Shown: positions 34,533-45,977 of the stretch, in pieces
Layout: the number at the start of each line of letters is the position of its first letter
Position numbering within the stretch: the first letter of the stretch is position 1
NCBI RefSeq assembly: GCF_022376445.1
Contig: NW_025954997.1
Span: 248,001 to 312,000, forward strand
DNA from: Fomitopsis serialis
Taxonomy: Eukaryota; Basidiomycota; Agaricomycetes; Polyporales; Fomitopsidaceae
DNA length: 64,000 nt
Reading direction: 5' to 3'
Position numbers and translations under genes: made by a program
The notes under the pieces: model-generated
What the model was told of the DNA's origin: nothing
Databases searched by the model: none
Seen by the model: the letters and a program-made list of their open reading frames with translations, nothing else

Positions 34533-37500
34533 ACGATGACGAGATCATGGAAGATCTCTCGCAGCCACACGCACCATCATCGGACAAGGGAAAGGAGAAG
34601 GAGGGAAAGGGACGTACTGAGCCGGCGAAGACAGAGCCCCAGAAGCGCGTCCCCCGACAGAGCCAAGTCCAGGCCCAAGTCGATCCGTGGAACGTCCTCG
34701 CCAAGGCCCTGAATGCCCCAGTAACTCTGCCAGTGGGCGAGATCTTCGGCATTTCGAAAGAAATGTCAGCTCACCTGCAGGAAGTGTTGAAGCCAAAAGC
34801 ACCCCCGAAGAATATCGTTGCGGCTGCATTTGGTCCTCGATCGAAAGGGGCCCTCATCTACCTTCGAATGGAAGTGGACGAGAGGCCCGTCACTGCCATC
34901 ATCGACACCGGATCTCAGCTCAATATCGCTAGTCGCAAACTATGGAAGACGCACCTCAATCGACCGATGGACATCGCCCGCTTGTGTCAGATGAATGACG
35001 CGAATGGGGGGGCCGGAGCCCTCCGTGGACTGGTCGAGAACGTGCCCTTGACGTGCGGAAACGTCCGCACGATTGCCAACCTGTACATCGGTGAGCGCGT
35101 CCCATTCGACTTGCTGCTCGGACGTCCCTGGCAGCGAGGAAACTACGTCAGCATCGACAAACGAGCAGACGGAACGTACCTCATGTTCAAGAACCAGGAC
35201 CTCGAGACGCAGCATGAGATCCTCGTCACACCGGACGGATACGACCCGGCTTGGTCATACGAGCCAGCGGTGTGGTACGCCGAGGACGGCGCGAGGACGG
35301 ACGACCCCGGTCTTGCGTTAGCACCCTCGAAAGTGCTCTCCTGCACTAGTGCAAGGACCCCGACCTACGCTGAAGAATGGTTAGCGGGTAAACGGCTGGG
35401 AGTGGACATACTGTACGATGACCTACCGTCCAGATGGATCGGCCATGCAAGGATGTTCCAGCACCCCAATACACTAGCTGCACCCTCGGAGACTCCCCCG
35501 GAACGACTGAATGTTCCCCGGAATGCACTAGTGGGCCAGGGCATGCCAACGAAGGGGTCCACCGTGGAACCTAGGACAAAAGCATCGTTAGGAGGTGATA
35601 GGAAGGGCGGCGACGTACCGAAGTCTTGGAGCCCGACGGCAACCCCGGGAATTGGCCCGACACCCTCGATTGAACGGCTGGGTGCGAGCGTGACACAGGC
35701 CGACCAGGACAAGCCACCTAGTCAGGTGAACGAAGCCGGACGAGACCGCGAGATACGTGCCGTGACGCGTCTACCTCAGGGGTTCACGCAGTCAGTACGC
35801 GACGCGCATCGGAATGAGCAAGCAACGAGCGAGACGCACCCGTGTGGAGGTCGCATCCACCAGTGTGCACCGTGCCCTACAACGCGCCTCCGAGCTCACA
35901 GACAAGGCGCGTCCGCGAACGTACCTACGCGCATTCCCGCCGCCACTCAACACGACGAAACGGAGGATGGAACGTTAGTGGGAGCCAAGAAACGTGACCG
36001 CGACGCACCGAATCAACAGAACGTAGTGGCCACCCTAGAAGCTAACATTGCGCCCTCAAGCGAACGCACTGTACGCCTCGCCGACGGCAGCTTTGCGGCA
36101 CAACCTAGAGAGAAGAGGAGCATAGGAGAAGATAAGCAAGCCGGCGACTTACCTGACCTCAAAGATGCAGCACCACAACTGCACGGGACTACGGACATGC
36201 TCGCGCCGCTGATATCGCTCCCGTTCGGAATGGAACGACCTGCGAAAGACGCGTTAGCAAGCCGACCAACGACCGGCACTCACCAAATCAACAGAAACAG
36301 CGAGGCGATCTACGCACCTAGTTCCACGCCCTCAAACTCGCAAAGCACCCGTCCCGACCCTATCGAACGTTCTGCGCACGATCCGCCGCTCCACCAAGGC
36401 CCCGCCGATGTATTGAAGCGCGTATTTGACGAGTTGGTCACGCTAGCCCGAGAAGGGATAGATCCAGAGGACGAGACAGGAGTGGGAGGGCGTGACCGGA
36501 AGAAAGCAAGGCGCGTCAATATTGCAGTTGATAGGGACCCGAGGCAGTCAGTGGCACTCAGAAAGAAGAAGACGCGAGCAGAGCAGCGTAGGAAACAGCA
36601 AAGCAGGGAGAGGTTGAGAAGCAGAGCCGGCGAATTAGCCAGGAAACGAGCGAGACGACCACAGACGGAAGTGCCGGCGGGAACGCGCGTTTCCGACCGT
36701 GCGGAACCGTGCAATCGAGACCCGGACTTAACGGAGTCCACTCGCCCGGGTCACACCACATCCAATTGCGATCGGGCGCCCGATCCACTAGTAACGTGCG
36801 TCGCTCGCTCTCGTGCCACGTCCACTACGCCCGCCGACTCCACCACCCCCGGCTCCGGTCATGAGGGCCACTCCCTCGACCTGTCAAGCGCACGCACCAC
36901 CAAGATCGGACGAGGAAGGATAGCAGGGGAAGCGGGAGTTAGGCAGGGGAGCAGGGATGCAGGTGAGTACACCTGCTGGCCGTATAAAGAACTCGGGCCA
37001 CGTACCTTGGACGACCCATCCCCCGCCTCTGGACGGATCCACTCGCCCGCCATGCCGCCTCAGCGTCGCGGACTTCTCGCCAGATACTCGGCGGCCCCGG
37101 TCCTCGTTCAGCCGTCCCCCATCCGCTCGGTTCTCTCAGTGCCGCCCGACCTGCCGCGCGGGTACCTCCCGCCGCGGGACATCGAACGCATTGTGGACTT
37201 CGACAACCACCACGGCCGTGGGCCTAGCGCTGGCTCGATGGTCCTCTCGTCCTCGAACTGCACCATCCAACGCGCCTACAATGAAACCGACGGGGCCCAA
37301 CGATTGGTCTTCCACTGCCAGAACGGAGCCCTCGCATTCCAGCACGCGAACCAACGCAGCACGGGTGTCGCAAGCTTCACCGGGACCGTCTACGGGGGGA
37401 GCCGCGTCGACCGCGCTGATGAGCCCTTAGCTCACCTACCCACCGAAAACGCCATTTACGGTCAATACAACAGCACACTAAGTCAGAACGGTCGACGCAC

Positions 37501-37606
37501 TGTCCGTCCGTTCGAGGGAACCGCCCGATGTTCGAAGCTCAAGCGTCAATGTTCGGAACCCTTAGTGGCAGAGGCGAGCGGTTTAGAAGTGTCGCTACAT
37601 TGGTAG
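34533..37606 (+). pseudogene. Gypsy gag C-terminus and aspartic protease, plus repetitive extension
   Basis: This resumes the frame left at 14023, so it is the downstream part of the same polyprotein; an ORF beginning in the transposon end (34472) is an artefact. After an acidic stretch (DDDDEIMEDL) comes a conserved pre-protease helix (VTLPVGEIFGISKEM). A retropepsin-type protease follows, with the DTG motif in IIDTGSQLNIAS (34898-34933), a flap-like MNDANGG and LLLGRPW near 35110. This protease would process Gag and Pol. Beyond about 35300 the ORF stays open for ~770 residues of Pro/Ser/Arg-rich sequence with degenerate internal duplications. That stretch is not typical of Gypsy and may be an inserted sequence that happens to keep the frame. 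Confidence 0.7.
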
Positions 37607-37641
37607 GACTCCGGGGCAAGTACATGGCTACGTCAAACTAA

Positions 37642-38485
37642 CTAGTGACGGCCTCGGCAACTCTCGTATCTATGTCCTCGACCTCCACACCCATGACCAC
37701 CACCCCTACCCCTACGAACAGACGGACCGGCGTTGAAGCTACGGTCAGTGTTGACGCGCTCGAGCAGGCTTTCGAGCAACCCGACGAGGGTGCCGTGCGT
37801 GCGGCGCTGGTCAACTGCGATGTTGTGAATCGCTCGACCCATGGACTCGAGGTTGTCGGGCAGCTGGCGAAAGTCGGACAGGATCAACGACTCGCGCTGA
37901 TACTGCGGGTTCGCGAGAGGACGACGCTCGGCCTGGTTGACTTGTTCGAGCAGCACCAAGGTCTCGGACCACGCGATCGTAGGGTAGGGCGAACCTAGGA
38001 TGTCCCCTGGTTGCCATCGCGGTGAAAGACCTCGTCGAGGTAACGCATCAACTCGTCGATCTCGGGGAACGACCTAGGAGCAGGAAGCGTATCGTTCGCT
38101 AGCAGGATGGCCCGGCTGCGGGACTCGAACAAGAATCGCTGTTCGAAGGTCGGTTCGATGGTTCGAACGATAGTCTAAGTTCGGAGGCACGTACAATCAT
38201 CCAACGGACTCCGTGGGCCCAAGCCAGCCACTCTCCGGGACTGTTGGCATCGTATCGCAGCTCGACAAGTCCCTCGGTCTTGAGGACCTCTAGGAGGCGG
38301 TAGTAGCGGGCAGCATACGCTTCGGAAGTTGGGTCGAGGTGCGGCATGTTCGTGTAAGTCAGGCGAACTCCTGCAGCTGTCTCATATCTTCGAGGACTGT
38401 CACCGGCTCCGGTTATGACCTTCGCCGTTCGGGGACGGTCGCCCGTTATGCGGAACCTGCGGAAGGCCGAGTTGGATTCTCTCAT
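37642..38485 (-). pseudogene. Minus-strand gene of unknown function, probably frameshifted
   Basis: Exon 1 38485-38195 (MRESNSAFRRFRITGD...), intron GTACGT..ACAG, then exon 2 from 38138 (RFLFESRSRAILLAND, FPEIDELMRYLDEVFHRDG). The following helical stretch (AWSETLVLLEQVNQAERR, then a Gly/Arg-rich tail to 37642) is in another frame, so one base is missing or added near 38000. The content is helical and charged with no recognised domain. It may be a gag-like protein of an element inserted between the Gypsy protease and RT. Confidence 0.5.
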
Positions 38486-38499
38486 GTGTTAGTAGGTCC

Positions 38500-39010
38500 G
38501 GGTCGAGCATTGTGACATTCTCCGATTGGCTGCTTTCCTTATCTCTTTCATTCATCATGTCTTGTATTTCTCTTGGCTCTCTTGGTCTTCGGACCGTATT
38601 TTCCTGTATATACTCTGGGACTTGTTCCCTTCGAATCTGGGAGACCCCCTTACCCTCTCAATCTCACCTCGCACCGGCGAGGTTCGTCAGTCAGCCAGTA
38701 CGTTCGAAGTCAGCAAGTTCGCCAGTCAGTCAGTACGTTCGAAGTCAGTCAGTCAGTTCGCCAGTACGTTCGCCAGCTCGTAGTTGCCCCGAGAGACTCT
38801 ACACTTCTTCTCCTGCCGTCGCTCGCCTTCCTTGTCACCGTTCGTTCGACACGTCTGTCGAGACTCCCCCTCCTACCTTCGAGGCTTAGCCCTCGTCTTC
38901 GAACAGTCTTCGACATCTTCGAAGCTCTCCCACGTCGTTCGGAGTCTTGTCCGTCCTCCTCCTTCTTACCTAGACCACTGTACAGTCCCCCGTACATCTC
39001 ATAGACGCAG
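38500..39010 (+). promoter_or_regulatory. CT-rich leader region with short repeats
   Basis: Pyrimidine-rich stretch with TATATA near 38616 and then, at about 38685-38785, imperfect repeats of CAGTACGTTCGAAGTCAG and CAGTTCGCCAG. It looks like a fungal promoter/5' leader, or LTR, for the plus-strand ORFs that follow. No matching second copy was found. Confidence 0.4.
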
Positions 39011-39269
39011 AGGCCTCGCATACCACTGCTCGACCTCACGGTTGGGTTTTGTGTGGCTATTGTGTTCTTTTCGGTCGCGTCAGCGCTACCATCCCTTCCT
39101 CGCACCCTCACTCTTCTCGAGGCCACCGTCCCCGATCGCAGCCTCAAGCACGAACGGATACCGAAGGCGCAACCTTGTGCGTCCGGATTGCTGGCCGCCC
39201 AGGCCCCCATCTTACAGCCATGCGAACCAGAGGAACGCCAACGTAAGTGGCACTCACGCTCGTGAGCCG

Positions 39270-40867
39270 GATACTCACACTGACCGACCTGGCCAGTACG
39301 CGTATGCGGATGCCCTGCGTGCCACTCCCATGCGCCCGGCTCCGTTCTCAGACGCGTGGCGTGCAACGCCCATGCATGTAGAACCACCCCCGGCTGCGCC
39401 GATGCACAGCCTGGAGGCCACAGCACGGGCCTTCGATGAGGCCTGGGCTTTTGGTCAGTACGCAGGGCAGCCAGCACGGTTCCCCGCACCCTACTGCGAG
39501 ACCACGCCCAACACCCTCCGTCCGATCCTTCCACGCCCCACGACTAGCGACACGCCTCCGACGATCGATCCCCGCCGTGTGCTGAACAGCCTCGGCGTCC
39601 AGCACCCTCTGTACTCGACTGGCGCCCCCGCCCCTCAATCGCCACTGCAAGGCATCACCGAACGCACCCGGACCCTGACACTCGTCGACGAAGGCGCGGT
39701 CCTGCGCACGGAGGTCGACGCTGCCGACGCTGCGGCAGGCCCTGCGCCCTCGACCCCTCGGTTGTAGTGCCAGCCCCACCTCCTACCCCGGTCGGGCCAG
39801 CTTCCACCTCGCAGCTCAGCCCGGCCGTGCCCATCGCATCCTTGCTCGCGCCTGCGCTCGCCGACAAGACTCGCTCGCCAACACCGCCTCGCCAGGACTC
39901 GCCTCAGCTCCAGTACCCTGAGAGCAGCGCTAGCAGCGCCTCGCCGCCACGCCCCTCCTTCGTGCCTGGCATCCGGGCGGCTCAAGCGTCTCCCGCGGAC
40001 GACATGGACACGGACTCCGATGTCGTCCTCGTGGAACGCTCGGGCCCGTCGTCAACCCTGGCTACTGCCGGGAACACGCCCGATACCTCCGACTCCGAGG
40101 GCTTCGAAGGCGTCAACCGGCCAGCGAAGGACCACTTCAGCCCGCCTCCGGAGGCTGAAGAGCTCGACTCGGACACGGTGATCATCAACATCGGAGACCT
40201 CCCCAAAGGAAGACCGCGCGTCCCGGTCATCGCGCCGCCTGCGGCCCACTCCCCTACGATGCGCGAGTGCATCGAACGGATTCGCGAGGAATACGAACCC
40301 CGGAATGAAGCCCTTACTTCCTCGTACGACACGGACCGAGACGCAGAGACGTCTGCTCAGGTACGTCCGCGTCCGAACATGGTGATCCTGCTTCGGAAGC
40401 TGACGTCCGCAGTGCGCACTCGAATCCGCTGCACATCCCATGGACAAATACACCTGCGATTACGTTCGCATCGCGCTCGTCAAAACCTACCGTGCCGTCC
40501 GCGCTCGTGCTCGCCGTGACTACGCTAAGGGGCCCTCCACCTCGAGCAGAAGCTGAAGGCCGACCTAAGGCCTCGCCGCCAGACAGCCACACGCGGGCGC
40601 AAGCCTGCCAAGGCAAGCGAGTCCTTTCGGGGCAACCAGCTCTTGCACCGGAAGGAGCGCGACGACCTCGGTAAGCTCCGGGACTACTTCGCTCGGTATC
40701 GCACTGCTGACTATCAGCGCGGCGGTATTGACGACACCGACACTGTACTCCGGCTCATCGACACGGCCCTGGAATTCGACGCGGCCCGCGAATACTCGCT
40801 CGTCCTATGCACTCGATGCACGCGCGGCGACTTCGGTGGTCCAGGCGAGTATCCGACCCATCAGTAG
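39270..40867 (+). pseudogene. Gag-like protein of an unidentified element, frameshifted
   Basis: Pro/Ala-rich sequence from about 39270 (MRPAPFSDAWRATPMH...) continues across a one-base slip near 39765 (VVVPAPPPTPVGP), then MRECIERIREEYEPRNEAL near 40258. A helical segment DYVRIALVKTYRAVRARARRD lies near 40460. After another frame change comes RGNQLLHRKERDDLGKLRD...DTVLRLIDTALEFDAAREY to a stop at 40867. A Pro-rich N-terminus plus helical C-terminus is common in basidiomycete retroelement Gag proteins, but no zinc knuckle is seen, so this is a tentative call. Confidence 0.4.
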
Positions 40868-41340
40868 GCGCGAGCTCGAGGTCGCATGCACGCTCCTGTA
40901 CGTCGTAGAGCCACCGCGTGCGCACCCACAAACTAATGTCTGCTCGCAGCCGACTAGCTTGTGGCGAAGATATCTTAGACGACTTCATGTAGGTGATGGC
41001 TACTGTTCCTTCGACTCTTACTGTATAAATTTGGTTACGATCTCGTTCTCGATAAGTTCAATTTGCGTCTGTAGCGGCGAGTCCGCCCCTTGTGCTCGAT
41101 CTTGTACTTCTATGACTTGTCTCTCTACGTTTCGATGTGTTCATGTTTCGGCTGTGTTTTCTTATGATTTGATTCCCGACTGCCTCGTATGTACTCTTCT
41201 TACTGTACCGAGCTCCCGACTTCTCGACTCGCCGAGTGTACGATATAGCGTAGAAAACCCCACGAAAAGCACTGAATATACTGGTTATACTCGGTACTTG
41301 TATGTGGGCATGCTTGGTGACGACTTGGGTAGTCTCTGGC
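40868..41340. other. AT-richer 3' flank between the gag-like ORF and Gypsy pol
   Basis: T-rich, with TGTATAAAT near 41030 and no domain-bearing ORF. It resembles a fungal 3' untranslated or LTR-like region. The exact junction with the Gypsy pol sequence, somewhere around 41280-41380, was not found. Confidence 0.4.
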
Positions 41341-41380
41341 ACCACCAACAGAGAGACTTAGCTGGACAGCTTATGACAAG

Positions 41381-44300
41381 ACCTGGTACTGGGCAAATCA
41401 ACTCACTCGAATACGAAGCACTCTGTCCTCTCCAACGACTTGCTCACAACCTCGCGACACTCCCCTTCCGAAGCCTGCTCGCGCGCCCAGTTCGGTTGCC
41501 ACCACTCGACCTAGGAAAAACACAAGCAAGTCAGTGCAGCCCAAGTGTCTCAGGCCCGGAGCTCGGCGGTCCTACCTTCGGGTGTTTCGTAGGACTTATC
41601 ACACTTAGCGAGACTGCAGAAGATGACTCCAACATAGTCGGGGCGAGAGACTCGACCTCGTTAGCGCGCGCGCTCAATTTGGAAGAAGGCAAAGAGCTAC
41701 TTTCCTTTTATGGTAGTGATGTCCTCGCTGCTTACAAACGCGTCGACCGACGAGTAAAGCCAGTACCTGGCGTGTTTCCAGAAGATGCACGAGTGGAACG
41801 ACGGATCCCTGGAGACCCGCTGGCATCTTTAGTGCCACTCCCAGTGCATCCACCCAACTTCACGGCTGGCACACGCCTCAATGAAGAAAACCTCGAAGCA
41901 ATGGATATCAATCCAAAGGGCTTTCTCTGGCATGAAGAGGAAAAGCTATTCAAGCATATCCTTAAGCTTAACGAGAATGCACTAGCCTTTGAAGAAACAC
42001 AACGCGGTACTTTCCGAGAAGACTACTTCACACCCTATATTATTCCGGTAGTCCCGCACGAGCCATGGGAATTCGCAAATATTCCCATTCCACCAGGCAT
42101 TAAGGAGAAAGTCATTGCACTACTCAAGGAGAAGATATCGGCAGGAGTGTATGAGCCTAGCCAATCCTCATATCGCTCAGATGGTTCTGCGTAGTCAAGA
42201 AGAAGGCAAGCTGCGAATTGTCCACGATCTACAGCCCTTGAACAAAGTATCTATTCGAGATGCTGGCCTACCACCCAAGTGGATGATTTTGTGGAAGATT
42301 TTGCTGGTCGCAAGTGCTATACAGTCTTTGATCTGTTCTGGGGATTTGATGCCCGCAAGGTACATCCCATGAGCAGAGATATGACTTCATTCCAGACACC
42401 GCTAGGCCTACTTCGAATCACTTCGCTGCCCATGGGATTCACCAACTCCCCAGCAGAATTTCAGAAGTGCATGGCCTTCATCCTACAAGATGAGATCCCT
42501 AGAGTGGAAATCAGTTGAACTCCACCGAGGCTGGCCGTTCGGAACGGGATCCAGAAGTACTGAAGGAGAACCCGGGAATTCGCCGCTTCATCTGGGAACA
42601 CGCTCAGGATGTACACCGCATCATGCATCGAGTCGGGCGAGCAGGAGGACCTTTGCTCCCATAAGGCTCAAATGTGTCGTCCAGAGGTTGTCATTGTGGG
42701 ACAAAGTGTACACCCAAAGGCAGGCTACCAGAGCCAACAAAGTAGACAAGATCCTTAATTGGCCAACCCTCCGGAATGTACATGACATCCGAGCATTCCT
42801 AGGACTATGTGGTACTGTGCGCATATGGATCCACAATTATTCCAAGGTTGCCCGTCCATTGACTCAGCTTCTACATAAAGAAGCCGAGTTTGAATGGACA
42901 GACAGCTGCAATGAGCATTCAATGCTCTCAAAGCAGCTGTAACATCAGCCCCCGCCCTGAGGCCCATTGACTATAGCTCCGACAATCCAGTGGTCCTATC
43001 GGTCGACTCCAGCAAGTATGCAGTTGGATTCATTCTGTCGCAATACGATGAAGCTGGACGCAAGCGCCCTGCTCGGTATGGATCCATACCCATGTCAGAG
43101 CGGGAGTCTCGCTATTCTCAGCCAAAGTTGGAGTTGTATGGTTTGTATCGAGCCCTACGAGCTTACCGCCTATACCTCACTGGAGTCAAGAACCTGGAGG
43201 TAGAGGTAGATGCAAGTACATCAAGGGAATGCTTAACGAGCCAGACTTGCAACCAAATGCGACCATTAACCGATGGATCCAAGGTGTACTACTGTTCACA
43301 TTCAACTTATCCATGTGCCAGCGGAGCGACATCGAGGACCTGATGCCTTGTCAAGACGGCCACTCGGCGAAGGAGAAGAGATAGCTGAAGAAGATGATTC
43401 ATGGTTGGATGACATTGCCTTGTACACGGAAGTTCGGAATCACCATCGCCTCTTGGGATATGAGCAAGTTCAGGACTACAGGACCTTGCTAAGCCAAAGC
43501 CATGCCGATGTATTCATCTCTGCAAATACTAAGGCCGACAAGGTTCTGCATCAGTATCAGAAGTTCCTGACAACTGCTGAAATGCCAGCTCTCCCAACGC
43601 AACAAGCCAAGCGCCGATTCATTCGCGGGGCTAGCCGCTACTTCCTCAAGAACGATAAGTTGTACCGCCGAAATGGATCTCAACCACCACGTCTCGTCAT
43701 TCTCAAAGCCGCAAAGAGAATTGAGATCCTAACTCAATCTCATGAGGGATTGGGCCATCGAGGAGAACAGGCAGTAATGCATACTGTGAAGGAACGGTTC
43801 TACTGGCCAAGCATGTGGAATGACATACGACACCATGTTCGTTCCTGCAAGCAGTGCCAAATCCGCAGTGTCCGCAAGGTGGAAGTCCCGCTCATGGTCT
43901 CTACACCTGCTACCATATTCGTCAGTTATACTTGGACATCATGGAAATGCCATTGGCCAGAGGGTTCAAACATATCATTGCTGGGCGAGACGACCTGTCA
44001 CGGGCTAGTGAGGGACGATCCTTGAAGAACAAGAAGGCCAAGTCAGTGGCAGGGTTCTTCTTTGAGAAGATCCTCTGTCGTTATGGAGCTGTGGGAGAAG
44101 TAGTAACAGATAATGGGCCAGAGTTCAAGGAAGCTTTCACACAACTCATGAACCGATACAAGCTGCCACAGATCAAGATCTCCAGTTACAATTCCAAGGC
44201 TAATGGAGTGGTTGAGCGAGGTCACTTCATAATCCGTGAATCTATCCTGAAGGCCTGTGACGGAAGAGTGGACAAATGGCCAGACTATGTTCATCATGCT

Positions 44301-44966
44301 TTCTTCACAGATCGGGTGACTATCAGTCAATCAACTGGTTTCTCCCCATATTACTTGTTGTATGGAGTAGAGCCAGTGTTGCCCTTTGATCTTGCAGAGA
44401 TGACACTTCTAGTGGATGGATTCCATTCAGGAATGTCCACAGTGGATTTGCTGGGCCTACGGATCCAACAGCTCATGAAGAAGCCGGATGATCTTGCTCG
44501 TGCTGCTGCATTGCTGAAGAAGACTCGCCTACGTTCCAAGGAAATCTTTGAACGGCGCTATGAGAAGCGGCTGTACAAGGAAACATTTCAGCCTGGTGAA
44601 CTAGTTCTTGTACGCAACAAGGCTGTTGAGCAGAGTGCAGATCGCAAGCACCATCCACGGTATCTTGGACCATTTCAGGTGGTACGACGCACCAAGGGAG
44701 GATCCTATGTATTGTCGGAGCTAGATGGAGCAGTAGGGAGGAAGGGAATAGCAGCGTTCCGGCTACTTCCATTCATATCTCGAGAACAAGTAGAAGAGCT
44801 CAACTGGCTAGATGACGACATGGATTCAAATGACCCAGATCAAGAGGCAACCCAATCAGGATGGGCCACAGAAGACGATGAATTAATGAGTAGTGAGGAA
44901 GAAGACAGCAATAGGGAAGACAGTAGTGAAGAGGATAGTGATTCAGAGGATGAAGATGAAGAGTAG
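41381..44966 (+). pseudogene. Gypsy Pol: reverse transcriptase, RNase H and integrase, decayed
   Basis: In order: a pre-RT linker (EEKLFKHILKLNENALAFEE, FTPYIIPVVPHEPW, IPIPPGIKEKVIALLKEKI); RT fingers and palm in a second frame (GKLRIVHDLQPLNKVSIRD, VFDLFWGFDARKVHP, TTLPMG-like SLPMGFTNSPAEF); and a damaged stretch around 42515-42940 where the active-site YxDD block should be. RNase H follows (VVLSVDSSKYAVGFILSQYD), then LIHVPAERHRGPDALSRRP. The integrase has an HHCC zinc finger (H..H..CKQCQIR, 43743-43865) and a DDE core (TDNGPEFKEAF; glutamate in NGVVERGH). The end is a chromatin-binding-like tail with an acidic terminus. At least five frame changes or stops occur (42192, 42515, 42940, 43220, 43960). 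It cannot make a full Pol. Confidence 0.85.
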
Positions 44967-45037
44967 AGAATAAGGGTAGGATATGCATGAGATGAGGGCG
45001 CAACTGGGGACAGTTGCAATTTCTTGTGCCGACCAGA

Positions 45038-45977
45038 TGTCCTGAGCCAAAACTGTTTGGCTCATGGAACATGGTACTCAAATGGAACATCTTGGTACTG
45101 ACAGAGTCTATCTTCAGACACTGCACAGCCCGGAGAAGAGGGACAGACCCCATTTTCTAGGGTTCTCTGCACAGCCAGCTACTCCATGGCCCCAGATTGC
45201 ACAGCCACAGGCTCCACAAGCTAAATATAGATCTAGGGTCCAAGCACCCAGTACCCTGGATCACTTTGTACCCTAGAAATGAGCCCATGACTAGGTGCAC
45301 AGCATGCCGACACAGCCCTCGCTGAGCAATCAAGGTCAGTAGAGACCCCGGAAGCGGCCAGAGTGGGCCCGTGGCAGTGTATTGGGGTGCAACGAGTCAG
45401 ATGAACACACAGCCACCCCAAATGACTCAGCTTGTGGAGAATGACTAAGGGATGACTCAACACATGTAATTAGTATTAGATCAGTGTATTCCTCATGTAT
45501 ATAAGGACCTGCGAAGTGGCAGGGAGAGGCAAGCAAGTTACCCCCAGACAAAGCTCAGACAAGTCGTGTCGCTGCCAAGTCTGCGGTGTAGTGCAAGCCA
45601 CTCCTAGCCTAGCAATAGAGTACAGTGAGCCCAAAGTCTAAGTGTGACTGTAAGCCTCTGTTGAGCTAAACTAGTGAAACTTGCTCGGTAAGCTGTGATC
45701 CATAATCAGTACTATCATTCTCGTCTAGTCACGTCCACGCACTCGTCAAGTCAGGTTGCTGATCAGCCCACGTATTCAGTCACATCACGTCACGTCCACG
45801 ATATACTTCACGTCCGCTGAGCAGTCAACCTACGTGTGGTAAGTAAGGAAACTGTTTCTACTAACTCACTTCACAGATAACAACCTACTCGAGTTCCCCC
45901 TCCACAACGAACAACTGTGATAGCCCGGTATTGTCCATACCCGGTGAACCACAGCGGAAAACATTTCTGACCTGACA
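45038..45977 (+). repeat. Gypsy 3' LTR
   Basis: Direct repeat of 11116-12055. It follows the integrase stop by about 70 bp. It ends TGACA and directly abuts Plavaka transposase coding sequence. Confidence 0.9.

Larger units (their letters stand above)
11116..45977 (+). mobile_element. Ty3/Gypsy LTR retrotransposon, split by nested insertions
   Basis: Bounded by near-identical 940-bp direct repeats that start TGTCC and end TGACA. In order on the plus strand it contains a primer-binding site, gag (12229-14023), the rest of gag plus a retroviral-type protease (from 34533), and a decayed reverse transcriptase, RNase H and integrase (41.4-45.0 kb), the Gypsy order. A 20.5-kb KDZ transposon separates gag from protease, and a further ~6 kb between protease and RT is unexplained. 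The bases flanking the two LTRs (CCCGC on the left, ACGGG on the right) are not a target duplication, so one flank is rearranged or the two LTRs come from different insertions. Confidence 0.8.
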
